The notes: generated by a model from the letters alone, not told the origin. A stretch of DNA of 64,000 nucleotides from an uncultured Eubacteriales bacterium (GCA_900545175.1 UQYF01000001.1:62001-126000), one strand, 5' to 3'. Shown: positions 34,894-44,001, numbered from the stretch's first letter. Program-made: numbers and translations.

Positions 34894-36015
34894 ATGGCAA
34901 CAAACAGGAGAAAGAGAAAAACAAACAAGAAAAATATCGCAGTTATAGTGACATGCGCCATACTGGCAGTTATTCTTATAGTAGTCTTATGTGCGTATCT
35001 TATAATTAAGAGCTATGTAGGTAAGATTAATAAGGTGGACAAGGATGATTGGAACATAACAGCTGACTCTAACGAAGTGCAGACAGACGAAAATGGCAAT
35101 ATTATTGAAAACACAACAATGTCTGATGAGATTAACAGTTCAGGTGCTGAGAATTTTGGTGATGGCGAAGGTATTTCTAAGGATTATGTTAAGAATATCG
35201 TTCTTATAGGTGTTGATAACAGGCATTTTGAGAATATACTTTACAATCCGGGAAATTCTGATGCGATTATACTTGTATCATTTAATTCAAAAACTAAAAA
35301 GGTATATCTTACATCTGTCATGAGAGATACTGCCGCATATATACAGTACACTGATACGATGAAGTCAAAGATTCCGAGTCTTAAGGATGGATATGAGAAG
35401 ATCAACAGAGCTAATGCGGTTGGCGGTCCTGAATTCCTTCTCGACATAATCGAGGGTAATTTTAAGATAAAGGTTGATGACTATATCCTTGTTGATTTTT
35501 ATAGCTTAATAGATATAATTGATATACTTGGCGGTGTTCCGATGACTCTCACAGATGCAGAGGCAGAGGCTGCTAATAATTATATCCGTGATATGGATTT
35601 TGACCGTGGTGTATCAAATTGGGAGACTGCAAATGTATTGAGCGGAGGCGGAGATCTCTTACTTAATGGTGTTCAGGCAGTCGGTTATTCAAGAGAGAGA
35701 CAGACATCAGGTTCTGATTTTAACAGAACAAGCAGACAGAGAGCTGTCATTGAACAGATTATCATCAAAGCTAAGAAGATGAGCGTTTCGCAGCTTAATG
35801 AGCTTGCTGATTCGATTCTGCCAAAGGTATATACTAATATGTCAGAGAGTGAGATACTTGGAATGGTTGCTGATGCTGTTACATATCTTGGATATGATAT
35901 AGAGCAGTACAGAGTTCCGTTTGACGGAATGTACGAGAGTGTGAACGGAAATCTCCTGCCTGATTATGATGTTACTAATCAGAAGCTTCAGGATATTATA
36001 TTTGCAACAGAATAA
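34894..36015 (+). CDS. LytR-CpsA-Psr (LCP) family wall glycopolymer ligase
   Basis: A 373-residue LCP protein. One membrane helix (about 17-42) follows a very basic start, so the enzyme faces outward. The LCP domain shows NIVLIGVDNRHFENI (about 106-120), SDAIILVSFNSKTKKVYLTSVMRDT (about 128-152), the GYEKINRANAVGG segment and the SRERQTSGSDFNRTSRQR arginine-rich site (about 268-285), which binds the polyprenyl pyrophosphate. LCP enzymes attach teichoic acids or capsule to peptidoglycan. It directly follows the priming transferase by 27 nt and so probably acts on this polymer. A terminator follows. Confidence 0.92.
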   Translation: MATNRRKRKTNKKNIAVIVTCAILAVILIVVLCAYLIIKSYVGKINKVDKDDWNITADSNEVQTDENGNIIENTTMSDEINSSGAENFGDGEGISKDYVKNIVLIGVDNRHFENILYNPGNSDAIILVSFNSKTKKVYLTSVMRDTAAYIQYTDTMKSKIPSLKDGYEKINRANAVGGPEFLLDIIEGNFKIKVDDYILVDFYSLIDIIDILGGVPMTLTDAEAEAANNYIRDMDFDRGVSNWETANVLSGGGDLLLNGVQAVGYSRERQTSGSDFNRTSRQRAVIEQIIIKAKKMSVSQLNELADSILPKVYTNMSESEILGMVADAVTYLGYDIEQYRVPFDGMYESVNGNLLPDYDVTNQKLQDIIFATE

Positions 36016-36029
36016 TAGGCTGATATATA

Positions 36030-36060
36030 GAGTGGTTACAGCTTTTGTAATCACTCTTTT
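36030..36060 (+). terminator. Intrinsic terminator after the first LCP gene
   Basis: Arms GAGTGGTTACA (36030-36040) and TGTAATCACTC (36046-36056) with a 5-nt loop, followed by TTTT (36057-36060). It ends the priming-transferase/LCP unit. Confidence 0.8.
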
Positions 36061-36088
36061 GCCATGCAATGATAAAGATACACATAAT
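36059..36088 (+). promoter_or_regulatory. Candidate promoter for the second LCP gene
   Basis: TTGCCA (36059-36064), an 18-nt spacer and CATAAT (36083-36088), directly after the terminator T-run and 34 nt before the start codon. Confidence 0.4.
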
Positions 36089-36121
36089 ACGGGAAATATA
36101 AAAAACGGAAGGTAAGTGAAA

Positions 36122-37243
36122 ATGAAGAAAAAGAAATCAGTTGGAAAGATTATAGGTATTGTTGCAGGCTGTATTGTGGCTGCAATAGCTGTCTTTGGAG
36201 TCAGCTGCTACCTGATTCTTTTACATTACATTAACAAGAGAAATTATGTTCCTACAGTAGAAAATTTTACGATACTTGACGAGACACCTTCATTCATAGA
36301 GGATGTTCTTAATCCTACATCTACACAGGCATCTACTGATACGGACAAAAAGGAAGTAGAGTCATATAAGAACAATGTTGAGAGTCAGGCAGAGAATACA
36401 TCGGAGTCTGACGAACAGCTTGTATCGGATGTATATAATATTTTGCTGGTTGGTTCTGATGTCCGTCCGGGTGAACAAGTAGGGCGTTCAGATACAATGA
36501 TACTTGTATCCATCAATAAAGAGACAAAAAGGATAGTTGCGACATCCTTCCTTAGAGATACTTATGTTAAGATACCGATAAAAAATGAATTTCACAAATT
36601 GAATGCGGCATATGCATTCGGAGGAATAGAGCTTCTTTTTGAGACGCTACAGTATAATTATAGTGTAAATGTAGACAGGTATGTTGCAGTTGACTTCCTT
36701 TCGTTTATCGATGCTATAGATATTCTCGGAGGTCTTGATGTTCAGGTATATGAAGATGAGCTGTATTGGTTCAATCAATATATTCACGCAAGCAATCTTC
36801 TTGTAGAGCCGGCAGAACGTGAACACTCTGACTATGTTGACCATGCAGATGGCTCATATCAGCACCTTAACGGAAAACAGGCTCTCGCATATGCACGTTT
36901 CAGATATGTCGGAAATGGTGATTTTACGAGAACGGACAGACAGAGACGAGTAGTTCAGAACATTTTTGACAAAGTGAAGACTATGGATGTAGCTACTCTT
37001 GTAAAGCTGCTTGACAGTATTATTCCACAGATTACAACAAATCTTACTACGGATGAATGTATGGATCTTATTGCCATGCTACCGGAGATATCAAAATATG
37101 AGATTATATCATGGCATATTCCGGATGATGATTTCAAGTACATGACAATAGATGGGGACGATGTTGTTGCTATAGACTTCAGCTATTACATGAAGAAACT
37201 GTATAATTATATATATACTGACGCTGAGCCTGAGACAAAGTAA
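36122..37243 (+). CDS. LytR-CpsA-Psr (LCP) family wall glycopolymer ligase, second copy
   Basis: A 373-residue LCP protein with a basic start, a membrane helix (about 8-32) and an extracellular LCP domain: NILLVGSDVRPGEQVGRSDT (about 106-125), ILVSINKETKRIVATSFLRDT, KLNAAYAFGGIELLF and the ARFRYVGNGDFTRTDRQRR pocket (about 260-278). It is a clear paralog of the preceding LCP but only partly similar outside the motifs. A GTG at 36116 in frame is too close to the GGAAGG site; ATG 36122 has proper spacing. The ATG of the VanZ-like gene overlaps its stop by 1 nt. Confidence 0.92.
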   Translation: MKKKKSVGKIIGIVAGCIVAAIAVFGVSCYLILLHYINKRNYVPTVENFTILDETPSFIEDVLNPTSTQASTDTDKKEVESYKNNVESQAENTSESDEQLVSDVYNILLVGSDVRPGEQVGRSDTMILVSINKETKRIVATSFLRDTYVKIPIKNEFHKLNAAYAFGGIELLFETLQYNYSVNVDRYVAVDFLSFIDAIDILGGLDVQVYEDELYWFNQYIHASNLLVEPAEREHSDYVDHADGSYQHLNGKQALAYARFRYVGNGDFTRTDRQRRVVQNIFDKVKTMDVATLVKLLDSIIPQITTNLTTDECMDLIAMLPEISKYEIISWHIPDDDFKYMTIDGDDVVAIDFSYYMKKLYNYIYTDAEPETK

Positions 37244-37806
37244 TGCATACAAAGAAAAAATTATTGTTGTTTATTCCTGTATTGATATGGATGGCAGTTA
37301 TCTTCTGGTTTTCTTCAAATAATGGTGACACATCCTCATCACAGAGCAGCAGGGTTTCATACATATTTGCATCAGCAGCAGACAAGGCTTTCAGACTTGA
37401 TATGTCGGATGCTGAGAGAATGATTTTTTCTAAAAGAATATCGTTTCTTGTCAGAAAAACAGCACATTTTAGTGAGTATTTTATACTTAGTATGTTACTC
37501 TATATAGCAGTCGGCATTAATTTTGGGAAAACGCTCGATTTGATTGATGCAAGCATGAAGATATTTCATGTTATTAGAATTAGATATTTACTTCCTGTGA
37601 TTATTGTATTTGGATATGCGGGTACTGATGAGCTTCATCAATATTTTGTACCGGAACGCTGCTGCAGCTTCAGGGATGTACTTATAGATACTGCCGGAGG
37701 TCTTGCCGCAGTACTTATGATAATCTTTATTAGGTACATTCATGGTCAAATTGCATATAATAGAGCAAGACGTTCTGTGCAGGTAGAAAAGGATGAGAAT
37801 ATGTAA
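37243..37806 (+). CDS. VanZ-like family membrane protein
   Basis: A 187-residue protein with four hydrophobic segments (about 4-18, 75-95, 110-127, 145-163). The VanZ-like hallmarks are WFSSNNGDTSSSQS near residue 22, RKTAHFSEYFILSMLLY (about 67-83) and DELHQYFVPERCCSFRDVLIDTAGG (about 127-151). VanZ in enterococci gives low-level teicoplanin resistance by an unknown route; most family members have no known function. Position directly after LCP genes suggests a cell-envelope role. It overlaps the next gene by 14 nt. Confidence 0.88.
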   Translation: MHTKKKLLLFIPVLIWMAVIFWFSSNNGDTSSSQSSRVSYIFASAADKAFRLDMSDAERMIFSKRISFLVRKTAHFSEYFILSMLLYIAVGINFGKTLDLIDASMKIFHVIRIRYLLPVIIVFGYAGTDELHQYFVPERCCSFRDVLIDTAGGLAAVLMIIFIRYIHGQIAYNRARRSVQVEKDENM

Positions 37807-38047
37807 TCTTAGAGAAAAACAGGTAATTAATTCAGCTGACTGCAAGATATTAGGCTATGTACAAGATGTGGAATTTGACCTGTGTTCAGGATGTATTAAG
37901 GCGATAATTGTGCCGGGACCGCCAAAGCTGTTCTGCTTTTTCGGAGCGGATTGTGAATATGTTATACCTTTTGAATGTATTGTAAATGTAGGACCGGATG
38001 TCATACTTGTGAATGTATGTCCTGAAAAAATAATAGTAAAACTGTAG
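37793..38047 (+). CDS. YlmC/YmxH family PRC-barrel protein
   Basis: An 84-residue PRC-barrel-type protein of the YlmC/YmxH family, found in Gram-positives and often annotated as sporulation-related without clear evidence. Motifs are NLREKQVINSADCKILGYVQDVEFD (about 4-28), IIVPGPPKLFCFFG and the YVIPFECIVNVGPDVILV stretch. PRC barrels usually mediate protein or RNA contacts. nrdR follows after 12 nt, a frequent neighbour in Clostridia. Start at 37793 overlaps the VanZ-like gene, preceded by AAAAGGATG. Confidence 0.85.
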   Translation: MRICNLREKQVINSADCKILGYVQDVEFDLCSGCIKAIIVPGPPKLFCFFGADCEYVIPFECIVNVGPDVILVNVCPEKIIVKL

Positions 38048-38059
38048 GAGGGCAGATGA

Positions 38060-38509
38060 ATGAAGTGTCCGTTTTGTAATGCGGAGAATACAAGGGTAAT
38101 CGATTCAAGACCGGCTGATGATGCTTTTTCGATAAGAAGAAGGAGACAGTGCGATGTCTGTGATAAGCGATTCACAACATATGAAAAAGTTGAGACGATG
38201 CCGCTTGTTGTTGTGAAAAAGGACAACAACAGGGAGCCTTATTCGAGAGACAAGCTGCAAAATGGCATTTTACAATCCTGCCACAAGAGACCGGTTTCCG
38301 CTGAAGAGATTACCAAGATAGTCGATGACGTGGAAAATTCCATTTTTAATATGGAACTTAGGGAAGTGCCTACAAGCATGATAGGTGAGCTTGTCATGGA
38401 TAAGCTAAAAGATATTGATGCGGTTGCATATGTGCGCTTTGCGTCTGTATACAGAGAGTTCAAGGATGTGAATACATTCATGGACGAGCTTAAGAAAATG
38501 TTAAAGTAG
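38060..38509 (+). CDS. nrdR: Ribonucleotide reductase regulator NrdR
   Basis: NrdR represses ribonucleotide reductase genes by binding paired NrdR boxes when its ATP-cone domain senses high dATP. The 149-residue protein has an N-terminal zinc ribbon, CPFC (3-6) and CDVC (31-34), with a RRRRQ-like basic stretch between them, and an ATP-cone beginning at about 48 (VVKKDNNREPYSRDKLQNGI). Length is typical. No nrd genes or clear NrdR boxes are in this window, so its targets lie elsewhere. Ribosome site GGAGGGC precedes the start. Confidence 0.95.
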   Translation: MKCPFCNAENTRVIDSRPADDAFSIRRRRQCDVCDKRFTTYEKVETMPLVVVKKDNNREPYSRDKLQNGILQSCHKRPVSAEEITKIVDDVENSIFNMELREVPTSMIGELVMDKLKDIDAVAYVRFASVYREFKDVNTFMDELKKMLK

Positions 38510-38517
38510 GAGGCAGG

Positions 38518-39030
38518 ATGTTTAGAAGATTATATCCATCGGAGGATACACAGAGCATATACGATATAGATTTCAGAAGCTTTCATGAGAGAGGATACAA
38601 TACGGTACTTTTTGATATAGATAATACGCTTGTGGAACATGGTGCGCCTGCGACAGAAAGAGAGATAGCTTTTTTCAAGGACTTGCATGCGATGGGCTAT
38701 GAGACATGCCTTATATCCAACAATAAAGAGCCGCGCGTAGCTTCATTTGCAAAGCAGGTTAAGTCAAGATATATTTATAAGGCAGGTAAGCCTTCGCCTG
38801 ACGGCTATTTAAAAGCGATACAGCTTTGCGGGTCTGCGAAAGAAAAGACACTTTTTGTAGGCGACCAGCTCTTTACGGATGTGTGGGGAGCTAACAAGGC
38901 AGGAGTATACAGTATTCTTGTAAAACCGATACATCCAAAGGAAGAGATACAGATTGTTCTTAAAAGAAGATTAGAATGGGTTGTGCTTATATTTTACAGG
39001 AGGTATAAGAAAAAACATGGGAAAGATTGA
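38518..39030 (+). CDS. YqeG family HAD phosphatase
   Basis: A 170-residue HAD-superfamily IIIA phosphatase. Motif I is VLFDIDNTLV (about 32-41) with nucleophile and acid aspartates, motif II is CLISNNK (about 63-69), the lysine is in YKAGKPSPDGYL, and motif III is FVGDQLFTDVWGANKAG (about 119-135). YqeG is widespread in Firmicutes and its physiological substrate is not settled; in Bacillus it sits with aroE-like and ribosome-assembly genes. Here aroE overlaps its end by 14 nt. Confidence 0.9.
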   Translation: MFRRLYPSEDTQSIYDIDFRSFHERGYNTVLFDIDNTLVEHGAPATEREIAFFKDLHAMGYETCLISNNKEPRVASFAKQVKSRYIYKAGKPSPDGYLKAIQLCGSAKEKTLFVGDQLFTDVWGANKAGVYSILVKPIHPKEEIQIVLKRRLEWVVLIFYRRYKKKHGKD

Positions 39031-39904
39031 TGCAAGAACTGCACTATGCGGTCTTATCGGAAATCCGGTTGGACACTCGATTTCTCCGTTTATCCACAAT
39101 ACTTTGGCAGAGAAGCTTGGAATTAACCTAGCATATGCCGCATTTAAGGTTGACAGCGGTGATGTTTCAACAGCGGTAAAGGGAGCGTATGCGCTTAATA
39201 TTAAGGGCATGAATGTGACTGTGCCTCACAAGCAGGAGGTAATGGATGCCATGCTTGATGTGGATGAGCTTGCAAAAAGAATAGGTGCGGTCAATACTCT
39301 CGTCAGAATCGAAGGCGGATATAAGGGCTATAATACCGATTATCTTGGAATAAAAAGACAGCTAGAATGCGATGGGATTGTAGCACAAGGGCGTGAAGTG
39401 ATTATACTTGGCGCAGGAGGAGCATCAAGGGCTGTCACATTCATGTGTGCGGTAAATGGAGCTTCTAAGATATATCTGCTAAACAGGAGTGTTGATAAGG
39501 CACAGAGACTTGCGGATGATGTCAATGCGTATGTTGGCAGAAGCTGTGTTCAGGCTATGCCGCTTGACGGCTATAAAATGCTGGCAGGGTATGGGAAGAA
39601 TAGTGAGAAGTATGTTGTAATCCAGACAACGAGCAAGGGACTTTTTCCTGATGTGGACGGAACACCTGTTGAGGATGAAACATTTTATGACATGGTGGAT
39701 GCGGCGGTGGATATTATATTCAACCCGTCAAAGACGCGCTTTATGAAGCTGTGCGAAAAACATGGAGCAAGAGCATATAATGGTCTTGAGATGCTTTTAT
39801 ATCAGGGAGTGGCTGCATTTGAGCTGTGGAATGATGTTGAAGTTTCAGATGAGCTTTGCAGGGAGCTTTATATACTTATGAAAAAGGAAATGGGGCAGGA
39901 ATAA
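39017..39904 (+). CDS. aroE: Shikimate dehydrogenase
   Basis: AroE reduces 3-dehydroshikimate to shikimate with NADPH in the aromatic amino acid pathway. The 295-residue protein has LIGNPVGHSISPFIHNTLAE (about 12-31), the catalytic lysine in NVTVPHKQEVM (about 67-77), GAVNTLV and the NADP loop ILGAGGASRAV (about 130-140), with YNGLEMLLYQGVAAFELW near the C-terminus. The start at 39017 lies inside the YqeG gene, with AGGAGG somewhat far (about 13 nt) upstream. aroK begins 3 nt after the stop. Confidence 0.94.
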   Translation: MGKIDARTALCGLIGNPVGHSISPFIHNTLAEKLGINLAYAAFKVDSGDVSTAVKGAYALNIKGMNVTVPHKQEVMDAMLDVDELAKRIGAVNTLVRIEGGYKGYNTDYLGIKRQLECDGIVAQGREVIILGAGGASRAVTFMCAVNGASKIYLLNRSVDKAQRLADDVNAYVGRSCVQAMPLDGYKMLAGYGKNSEKYVVIQTTSKGLFPDVDGTPVEDETFYDMVDAAVDIIFNPSKTRFMKLCEKHGARAYNGLEMLLYQGVAAFELWNDVEVSDELCRELYILMKKEMGQE

Positions 39905-39907
39905 TAC

Positions 39908-40444
39908 ATGGGAGCACATAAAAGTACAGGTAATATAATACTTATCGGTTTTATGGGGTGCGGCAAGACAACATTTGGAAGATGGATTGAGCAAAGACAC
40001 AATAGACTGCTTGTCGATACAGATAATATCATCGTCTCGCAGCAGCAGATGTCAGTGAATGATATTTTTGCAGAACATGGTGAACCTTATTTTAGAAGCT
40101 TAGAGACAGAGTGCGTCAGGAAGCTGATTTTAGATGGCATACATGATACTGTGGTTTCGGTTGGCGGAGGTCTTCCGATCAGCGAGGAAAATGGAGAGCT
40201 TTTAAAGGAGCTTGGAACAGTTGTGTATCTTCGCACAAAGGTGGATACGCTTGAAAAGAGACTATCCCATGATAAGACACGACCACTTCTTGCAGGCGGA
40301 AATATTAGGGAGAAGATAGTCGGGCTTATGGATAAGCGCAGTGCCATATATGAAAAAAGAGCTGATATTATAGTGGACACGGACGACATTCCATTTGAAA
40401 AGATGTATGAAAGGATTGTGCAATATGAAAATACTTGTAATTAA
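39908..40444 (+). CDS. aroK: Shikimate kinase
   Basis: AroK phosphorylates shikimate with ATP. The 178-residue P-loop kinase has Walker A GFMGCGKTTFG (about 14-24), the shikimate-binding DTDNII (about 37-42), the FAEHGEPYFRSLE stretch, VSVGGGLPISEEN (about 82-94), and KTRPLLAGG for the lid region. It is the middle of the aroE-aroK-aroQ run; aroQ starts 20 nt before its stop, so the two are probably translationally coupled. The products catalyse steps 3 to 5 of the pathway in a slightly mixed order. Confidence 0.95.
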   Translation: MGAHKSTGNIILIGFMGCGKTTFGRWIEQRHNRLLVDTDNIIVSQQQMSVNDIFAEHGEPYFRSLETECVRKLILDGIHDTVVSVGGGLPISEENGELLKELGTVVYLRTKVDTLEKRLSHDKTRPLLAGGNIREKIVGLMDKRSAIYEKRADIIVDTDDIPFEKMYERIVQYENTCN

Positions 40445-40886
40445 TGGGCCTAACCTTAATTTTCTCGGAATAAGAGACAGAAAAATATACGGTACACAGG
40501 ATTACAGTTATCTTGTAAATATGTTAAATGAAAAAGCAAAAGAGCTCGGAATAGAGCTTGAGGCATGGCAGAGCAACCATGAAGGCGCTATAATTGACAG
40601 ACTTCAGGAGGCGTATTTTGAGCATGAAAAAGGCGGACTTGACGGCATAGTGATTAATCCGGGAGCATATACTCATTACAGCTATGCAATCCGTGATGCA
40701 CTTGCACCGCTTGATTTTCCGAAATATGAAGTGCATATATCGGATATACATTCGAGGGAGGATTTTCGTCATGTGTCGGTTACTCTTCCTGAATGCACGA
40801 AGCAGATTGCGGGAAAAGGCCTTGAAGGATACTGCATTGCCATGGAAGAGATAGTAAATTCGCTAAGAGAAAGGAAAGATGGTTAA
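40425..40886 (+). CDS. aroQ: 3-dehydroquinate dehydratase, type II
   Basis: AroQ removes water from 3-dehydroquinate to give 3-dehydroshikimate. The 153-residue type II enzyme forms dodecamers. Visible sites are INGPNLNFLGIRD (about 5-17) and the catalytic tyrosine just after it (KIYG), QSNHEGAIID (about 49-58), INPGAYTHYSYAIRDAL (about 75-91) and EVHISDIHSREDFRHVS (about 100-116). The start at 40425 is set by AAGGA and by the usual MKILVINGPN opening. It overlaps aroK by 20 nt and is followed 3 nt later by the CNNM gene. Confidence 0.95.
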   Translation: MKILVINGPNLNFLGIRDRKIYGTQDYSYLVNMLNEKAKELGIELEAWQSNHEGAIIDRLQEAYFEHEKGGLDGIVINPGAYTHYSYAIRDALAPLDFPKYEVHISDIHSREDFRHVSVTLPECTKQIAGKGLEGYCIAMEEIVNSLRERKDG

Positions 40887-40889
40887 TTT

Positions 40890-42233
40890 ATGGGAGATAT
40901 ACACCCCTATGTGGGCGGGCTGCTTTTACTCGCCTTTATGATAATAGATGCGGTGCTGTATGCATTTTCATCGGCGCTTCAGAATGTAAATGATTCGTTT
41001 ATTGAGAAAAAATGTGAGGATGAGAACGACAGGAAGGCAAGAAAGCTGCAAAAGCTGGCTGATAATCCTGCGGTACTTTCTAATGCACTTGACATAACTG
41101 TTTTTATAAGCAATATAGCGGTTGGAGGCTACATACTGCGGGCTATCTCAAGAGCAATAGAAAGAGTGGCAAGGACACAGTCAGTCTGGATTATCTTTGC
41201 CGTTGCTGTCGTTGTAATCATACTTCTGCTTGTAGTGGGAGTGCTTGTGCCTAAGCGCATAGGGATGAAATTTCCTGAGAAGACTTTGTACAGGCTTGTA
41301 AAGCCTGCCGGGTTTCTTATATACATTCTTACGCCTGTAGCATTTATCGTGACAAAGCTTTCTAATCTTGTTCTTAGGATAATCGGTATCAATCCACATG
41401 AAAATCTTGAGAATGTCACTGAGGAAGAAATCATCACAATGGTAAATGAGGGGCAGGAAAAGGGCGTTCTTGAGGAAGGCGAAGCGAAGATGATCAATAA
41501 TATCTTCGAATTCGGCGATAAGGAAGCACATGATGTCATGGTACACCGCTCGAACATTGTAGGAATAGACCAGAACACTTCGTTAGAGGAAGCGTTTAAG
41601 ATAATGCTCAATAATAATTTTTCGAGATATCCGGTGTATGATGAGGATATTGACCATATCGTAGGCATGATACATCTTAGAGATGCAACGATTGCTTACG
41701 AGAATGACAAGAGCAATGAGCCTGCGATAAAAGAAATAAAGAATCTTATGCGTGAAGCGTATTTTGTGCCTGAGACACGAAATGTCGATGCGCTTTTTAA
41801 AGAAATGCAGGCAAATAAGATTCAATTTGCCATAGTTGTAGATGAGTATGGTCAGACATCGGGAATCATCACGATGGAGGACATTATTGAAGAGATAGTA
41901 GGTAATATCATGGACGAATATGACGAGGAGGAAAAGCAGATAGAAAGAACCTCTGAGGATTCCTATGAGGTTGACGGACTTGCGCTTTTAGATGACCTTG
42001 AAGATTTGCTTGATATTACTTTTGACACAGAGGATTATGAGACTCTGAACGGCTTTATGATTGCACAGCTTCACAGGCTGCCTGTGGACAATGAAAGCGG
42101 TGAAGTTGACTATGAAGGCTATCATTTTAAAGTGTTAGAAGCAAAGAACAGAGTAATCCGTAAGGTCAGAATTACAAAGCTTGAAGGTGAGGAAAACAAG
42201 AGTAATGACAGTAATACAAAGACTGACGAATGA
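40890..42233 (+). CDS. CNNM/CorB family transporter with CBS domains
   Basis: A 447-residue membrane protein, often labelled hemolysin. An N-terminal DUF21 region with about four helices (5-170) is followed by paired CBS domains (about 215-345; HRSNIVGIDQNTSLEEAF, FAIVVDEYGQTSGIITMED) and a CorC/HlyC-type C-terminal domain. CNNM/CorB proteins move or regulate magnesium, with ATP bound at the CBS pair. Between aroQ and the M16 peptidase it shares an operon but has no evident link to their roles. The M16 gene starts 29 nt before its stop. Confidence 0.9.
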   Translation: MGDIHPYVGGLLLLAFMIIDAVLYAFSSALQNVNDSFIEKKCEDENDRKARKLQKLADNPAVLSNALDITVFISNIAVGGYILRAISRAIERVARTQSVWIIFAVAVVVIILLLVVGVLVPKRIGMKFPEKTLYRLVKPAGFLIYILTPVAFIVTKLSNLVLRIIGINPHENLENVTEEEIITMVNEGQEKGVLEEGEAKMINNIFEFGDKEAHDVMVHRSNIVGIDQNTSLEEAFKIMLNNNFSRYPVYDEDIDHIVGMIHLRDATIAYENDKSNEPAIKEIKNLMREAYFVPETRNVDALFKEMQANKIQFAIVVDEYGQTSGIITMEDIIEEIVGNIMDEYDEEEKQIERTSEDSYEVDGLALLDDLEDLLDITFDTEDYETLNGFMIAQLHRLPVDNESGEVDYEGYHFKVLEAKNRVIRKVRITKLEGEENKSNDSNTKTDE

Positions 42234-43482
42234 TATCCCTGTTATTATAGAAAATCTGCCGGGAGCAAGAAGCATAACCTTTGGCGTGTATGTAGGAAGC
42301 GGCTCGCAGAATGAGACAATAGAGAATAATGGCGTGGCACATGCCATAGAGCATATGCTTTTTAAGGGGACACAAAAATATAGTGCAGGACAGCTTGCTG
42401 ATATAATGACGGAGCTTGGAGGCGGAATAAATGCATATACTTCCAAGGAGAACACAGTCTTTTATGGAAAGGTGCTGCCGGAGGATTTTGAGAGAGCACT
42501 GTCGATAATGTCCGATATGCTATTTAATTCCTTATTTGACTCAAAGGAGTTTTCCAAGGAGAAAGGCGTTATTATAGATGAGATAGATTCGTATGACGAC
42601 TCTGCGGAGGATATGTGCCATGAACTTTTACAAAAGCGTGTGTGGAAGGACAACCCTCTGGGCTTTATAATATCAGGCAGCAAGAGCAATGTGAAAAAGC
42701 TTACCAGACAGCAGCTTATCGATTTTAAAGAGGCGAATTATACAGCCGATAATATGCTTATTTCCGTTGCCGGAAAATGCGATGAGACAGCAATCATTCC
42801 GGTGCTTGAAACACTTTTTGCAGCACTGCCGCACACAGGAAACAGGCTTATTCCTGTCAGACCTGATTTTAACAGATGCTTTATCTCAAAATATAAGGAT
42901 ATGGAGCAGGTTCATCTGAATATAGTATTTGACAATGTCAGAAGCTGTGACGAGGACAGGTATGCAATGTATATGATTAATTCCATGTTGGGAGGCAATT
43001 TAAACTCCAGGCTTTTCCAGAAAGTCAGAGAGGAAAATGGACTTACTTACAGCATATACTCATATAACAGCATGTGTGACCTTGCCGGGCTTTTTCATAT
43101 ATATGCATCGATGAGTGCCGCACAGACAGAGAGAGTCTACGAGCTTATATTTGAGATAATCGATGAGCTTAACGAGAAAGGCATTGATGCGGATGAGCTT
43201 GCAAGGCTTAAAAAGCAGACCAAAACAGAGCTTATACTCGGAAGCGAGGCTGCGAGCAACACGGTTCTTAACAATGCAAAGACTTTTTTGTCTACAGGCA
43301 GTGTTATCTCGCTAGATGAAGCTGTGGAGCATTATGAGTCGGTAACATTAGAGCAGATTAATAAGTGCATCAGGACCTACCTTAGAAAAGATAAGTGCAG
43401 TGTGTGCCTTGTGGGAAATGTCAAGGATGTGCCGGTAGGCTCATTGAAGAGAAGGTGGCAGTCTGTGCCACATACATTATAA
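42205..43482 (+). CDS. M16 family zinc peptidase
   Basis: A 425-residue M16B peptidase. The inverted zinc motif is HAIEHMLFKG (about 42-51), with GGINAYTSKENTVFYGKVL next, and a distal glutamate supplied in the GVIIDEIDSYDDSAED segment. The R-Y pair of the inactive-looking second domain is present in the second half (ENGLTYSIYSY). Such enzymes degrade small peptides. Related Bacillus YmxG lies beside YmxH; here the YlmC/YmxH gene is about 4 kb upstream. A start at 42205 is chosen over 42181 by likeness to the family start. Confidence 0.88.
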   Translation: MTVIQRLTNDIPVIIENLPGARSITFGVYVGSGSQNETIENNGVAHAIEHMLFKGTQKYSAGQLADIMTELGGGINAYTSKENTVFYGKVLPEDFERALSIMSDMLFNSLFDSKEFSKEKGVIIDEIDSYDDSAEDMCHELLQKRVWKDNPLGFIISGSKSNVKKLTRQQLIDFKEANYTADNMLISVAGKCDETAIIPVLETLFAALPHTGNRLIPVRPDFNRCFISKYKDMEQVHLNIVFDNVRSCDEDRYAMYMINSMLGGNLNSRLFQKVREENGLTYSIYSYNSMCDLAGLFHIYASMSAAQTERVYELIFEIIDELNEKGIDADELARLKKQTKTELILGSEAASNTVLNNAKTFLSTGSVISLDEAVEHYESVTLEQINKCIRTYLRKDKCSVCLVGNVKDVPVGSLKRRWQSVPHTL

Positions 43483-43524
43483 GGCGGTATTTGGATTTAA
43501 AATATTTGCGGGATGGAGGTTAAT

Positions 43525-44001
43525 GTGGATAGTTCGGAAAGAAAAATGACAAAGATTGCCAGAGAGGTCGGCAAATTTACCGTACAGACCATGAGAGAGG
43601 ACGGAATCGGTACGGCGGAGTTCGATTTTATACACCTTGTAAGGCATAATCCCGGAATAACGCAGGCTGCCATCCGTGAACAGTTAAAGCTTGACAAGGG
43701 CGCTGCCGCAAGAAGAACGGCAAGCCTTGAGAGCAAAGGCTATCTGATAAGAAAATTAAATCCGAATGATAAGAGAAGTGCTAATCTGTATGCTACCGAA
43801 AAGGCGGAAAGCCTCAAAAATTCAAAAGCATACCTTGAAGGAGTATACTATGAGTGGCTTCTTGAAAAGCTTCCAAAGGAAGAATGCGATGTATTTGTGA
43901 AGACACTTGATAAACTGTATGTGCTTAGCAAAGCGGAGAGCAGAGCAGGCTTTCCGAATCTGAAAAAGCTGGTAGATGATGATAACATGGCACAGGAATG
44001 A
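43525..44001 (+). CDS. MarR family transcriptional regulator
   Basis: A 158-residue winged-helix protein. Residues about 40-100 hold the MarR DNA-binding part: HNPGITQAAIREQLKLDKGAAARRTASLESKGYLIRKLNPNDKRSANLYAT, including the wing DKRS. N- and C-terminal helices would form the dimer. MarR proteins respond to small ligands or oxidation, often repressing a transporter or their own gene. A likely start is GTG 43525 with GGAGG 5 nt upstream; ATG 43513 is also possible. PopT is downstream, and no evident operator was found for it. Confidence 0.88.
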   Translation: MDSSERKMTKIAREVGKFTVQTMREDGIGTAEFDFIHLVRHNPGITQAAIREQLKLDKGAAARRTASLESKGYLIRKLNPNDKRSANLYATEKAESLKNSKAYLEGVYYEWLLEKLPKEECDVFVKTLDKLYVLSKAESRAGFPNLKKLVDDDNMAQE

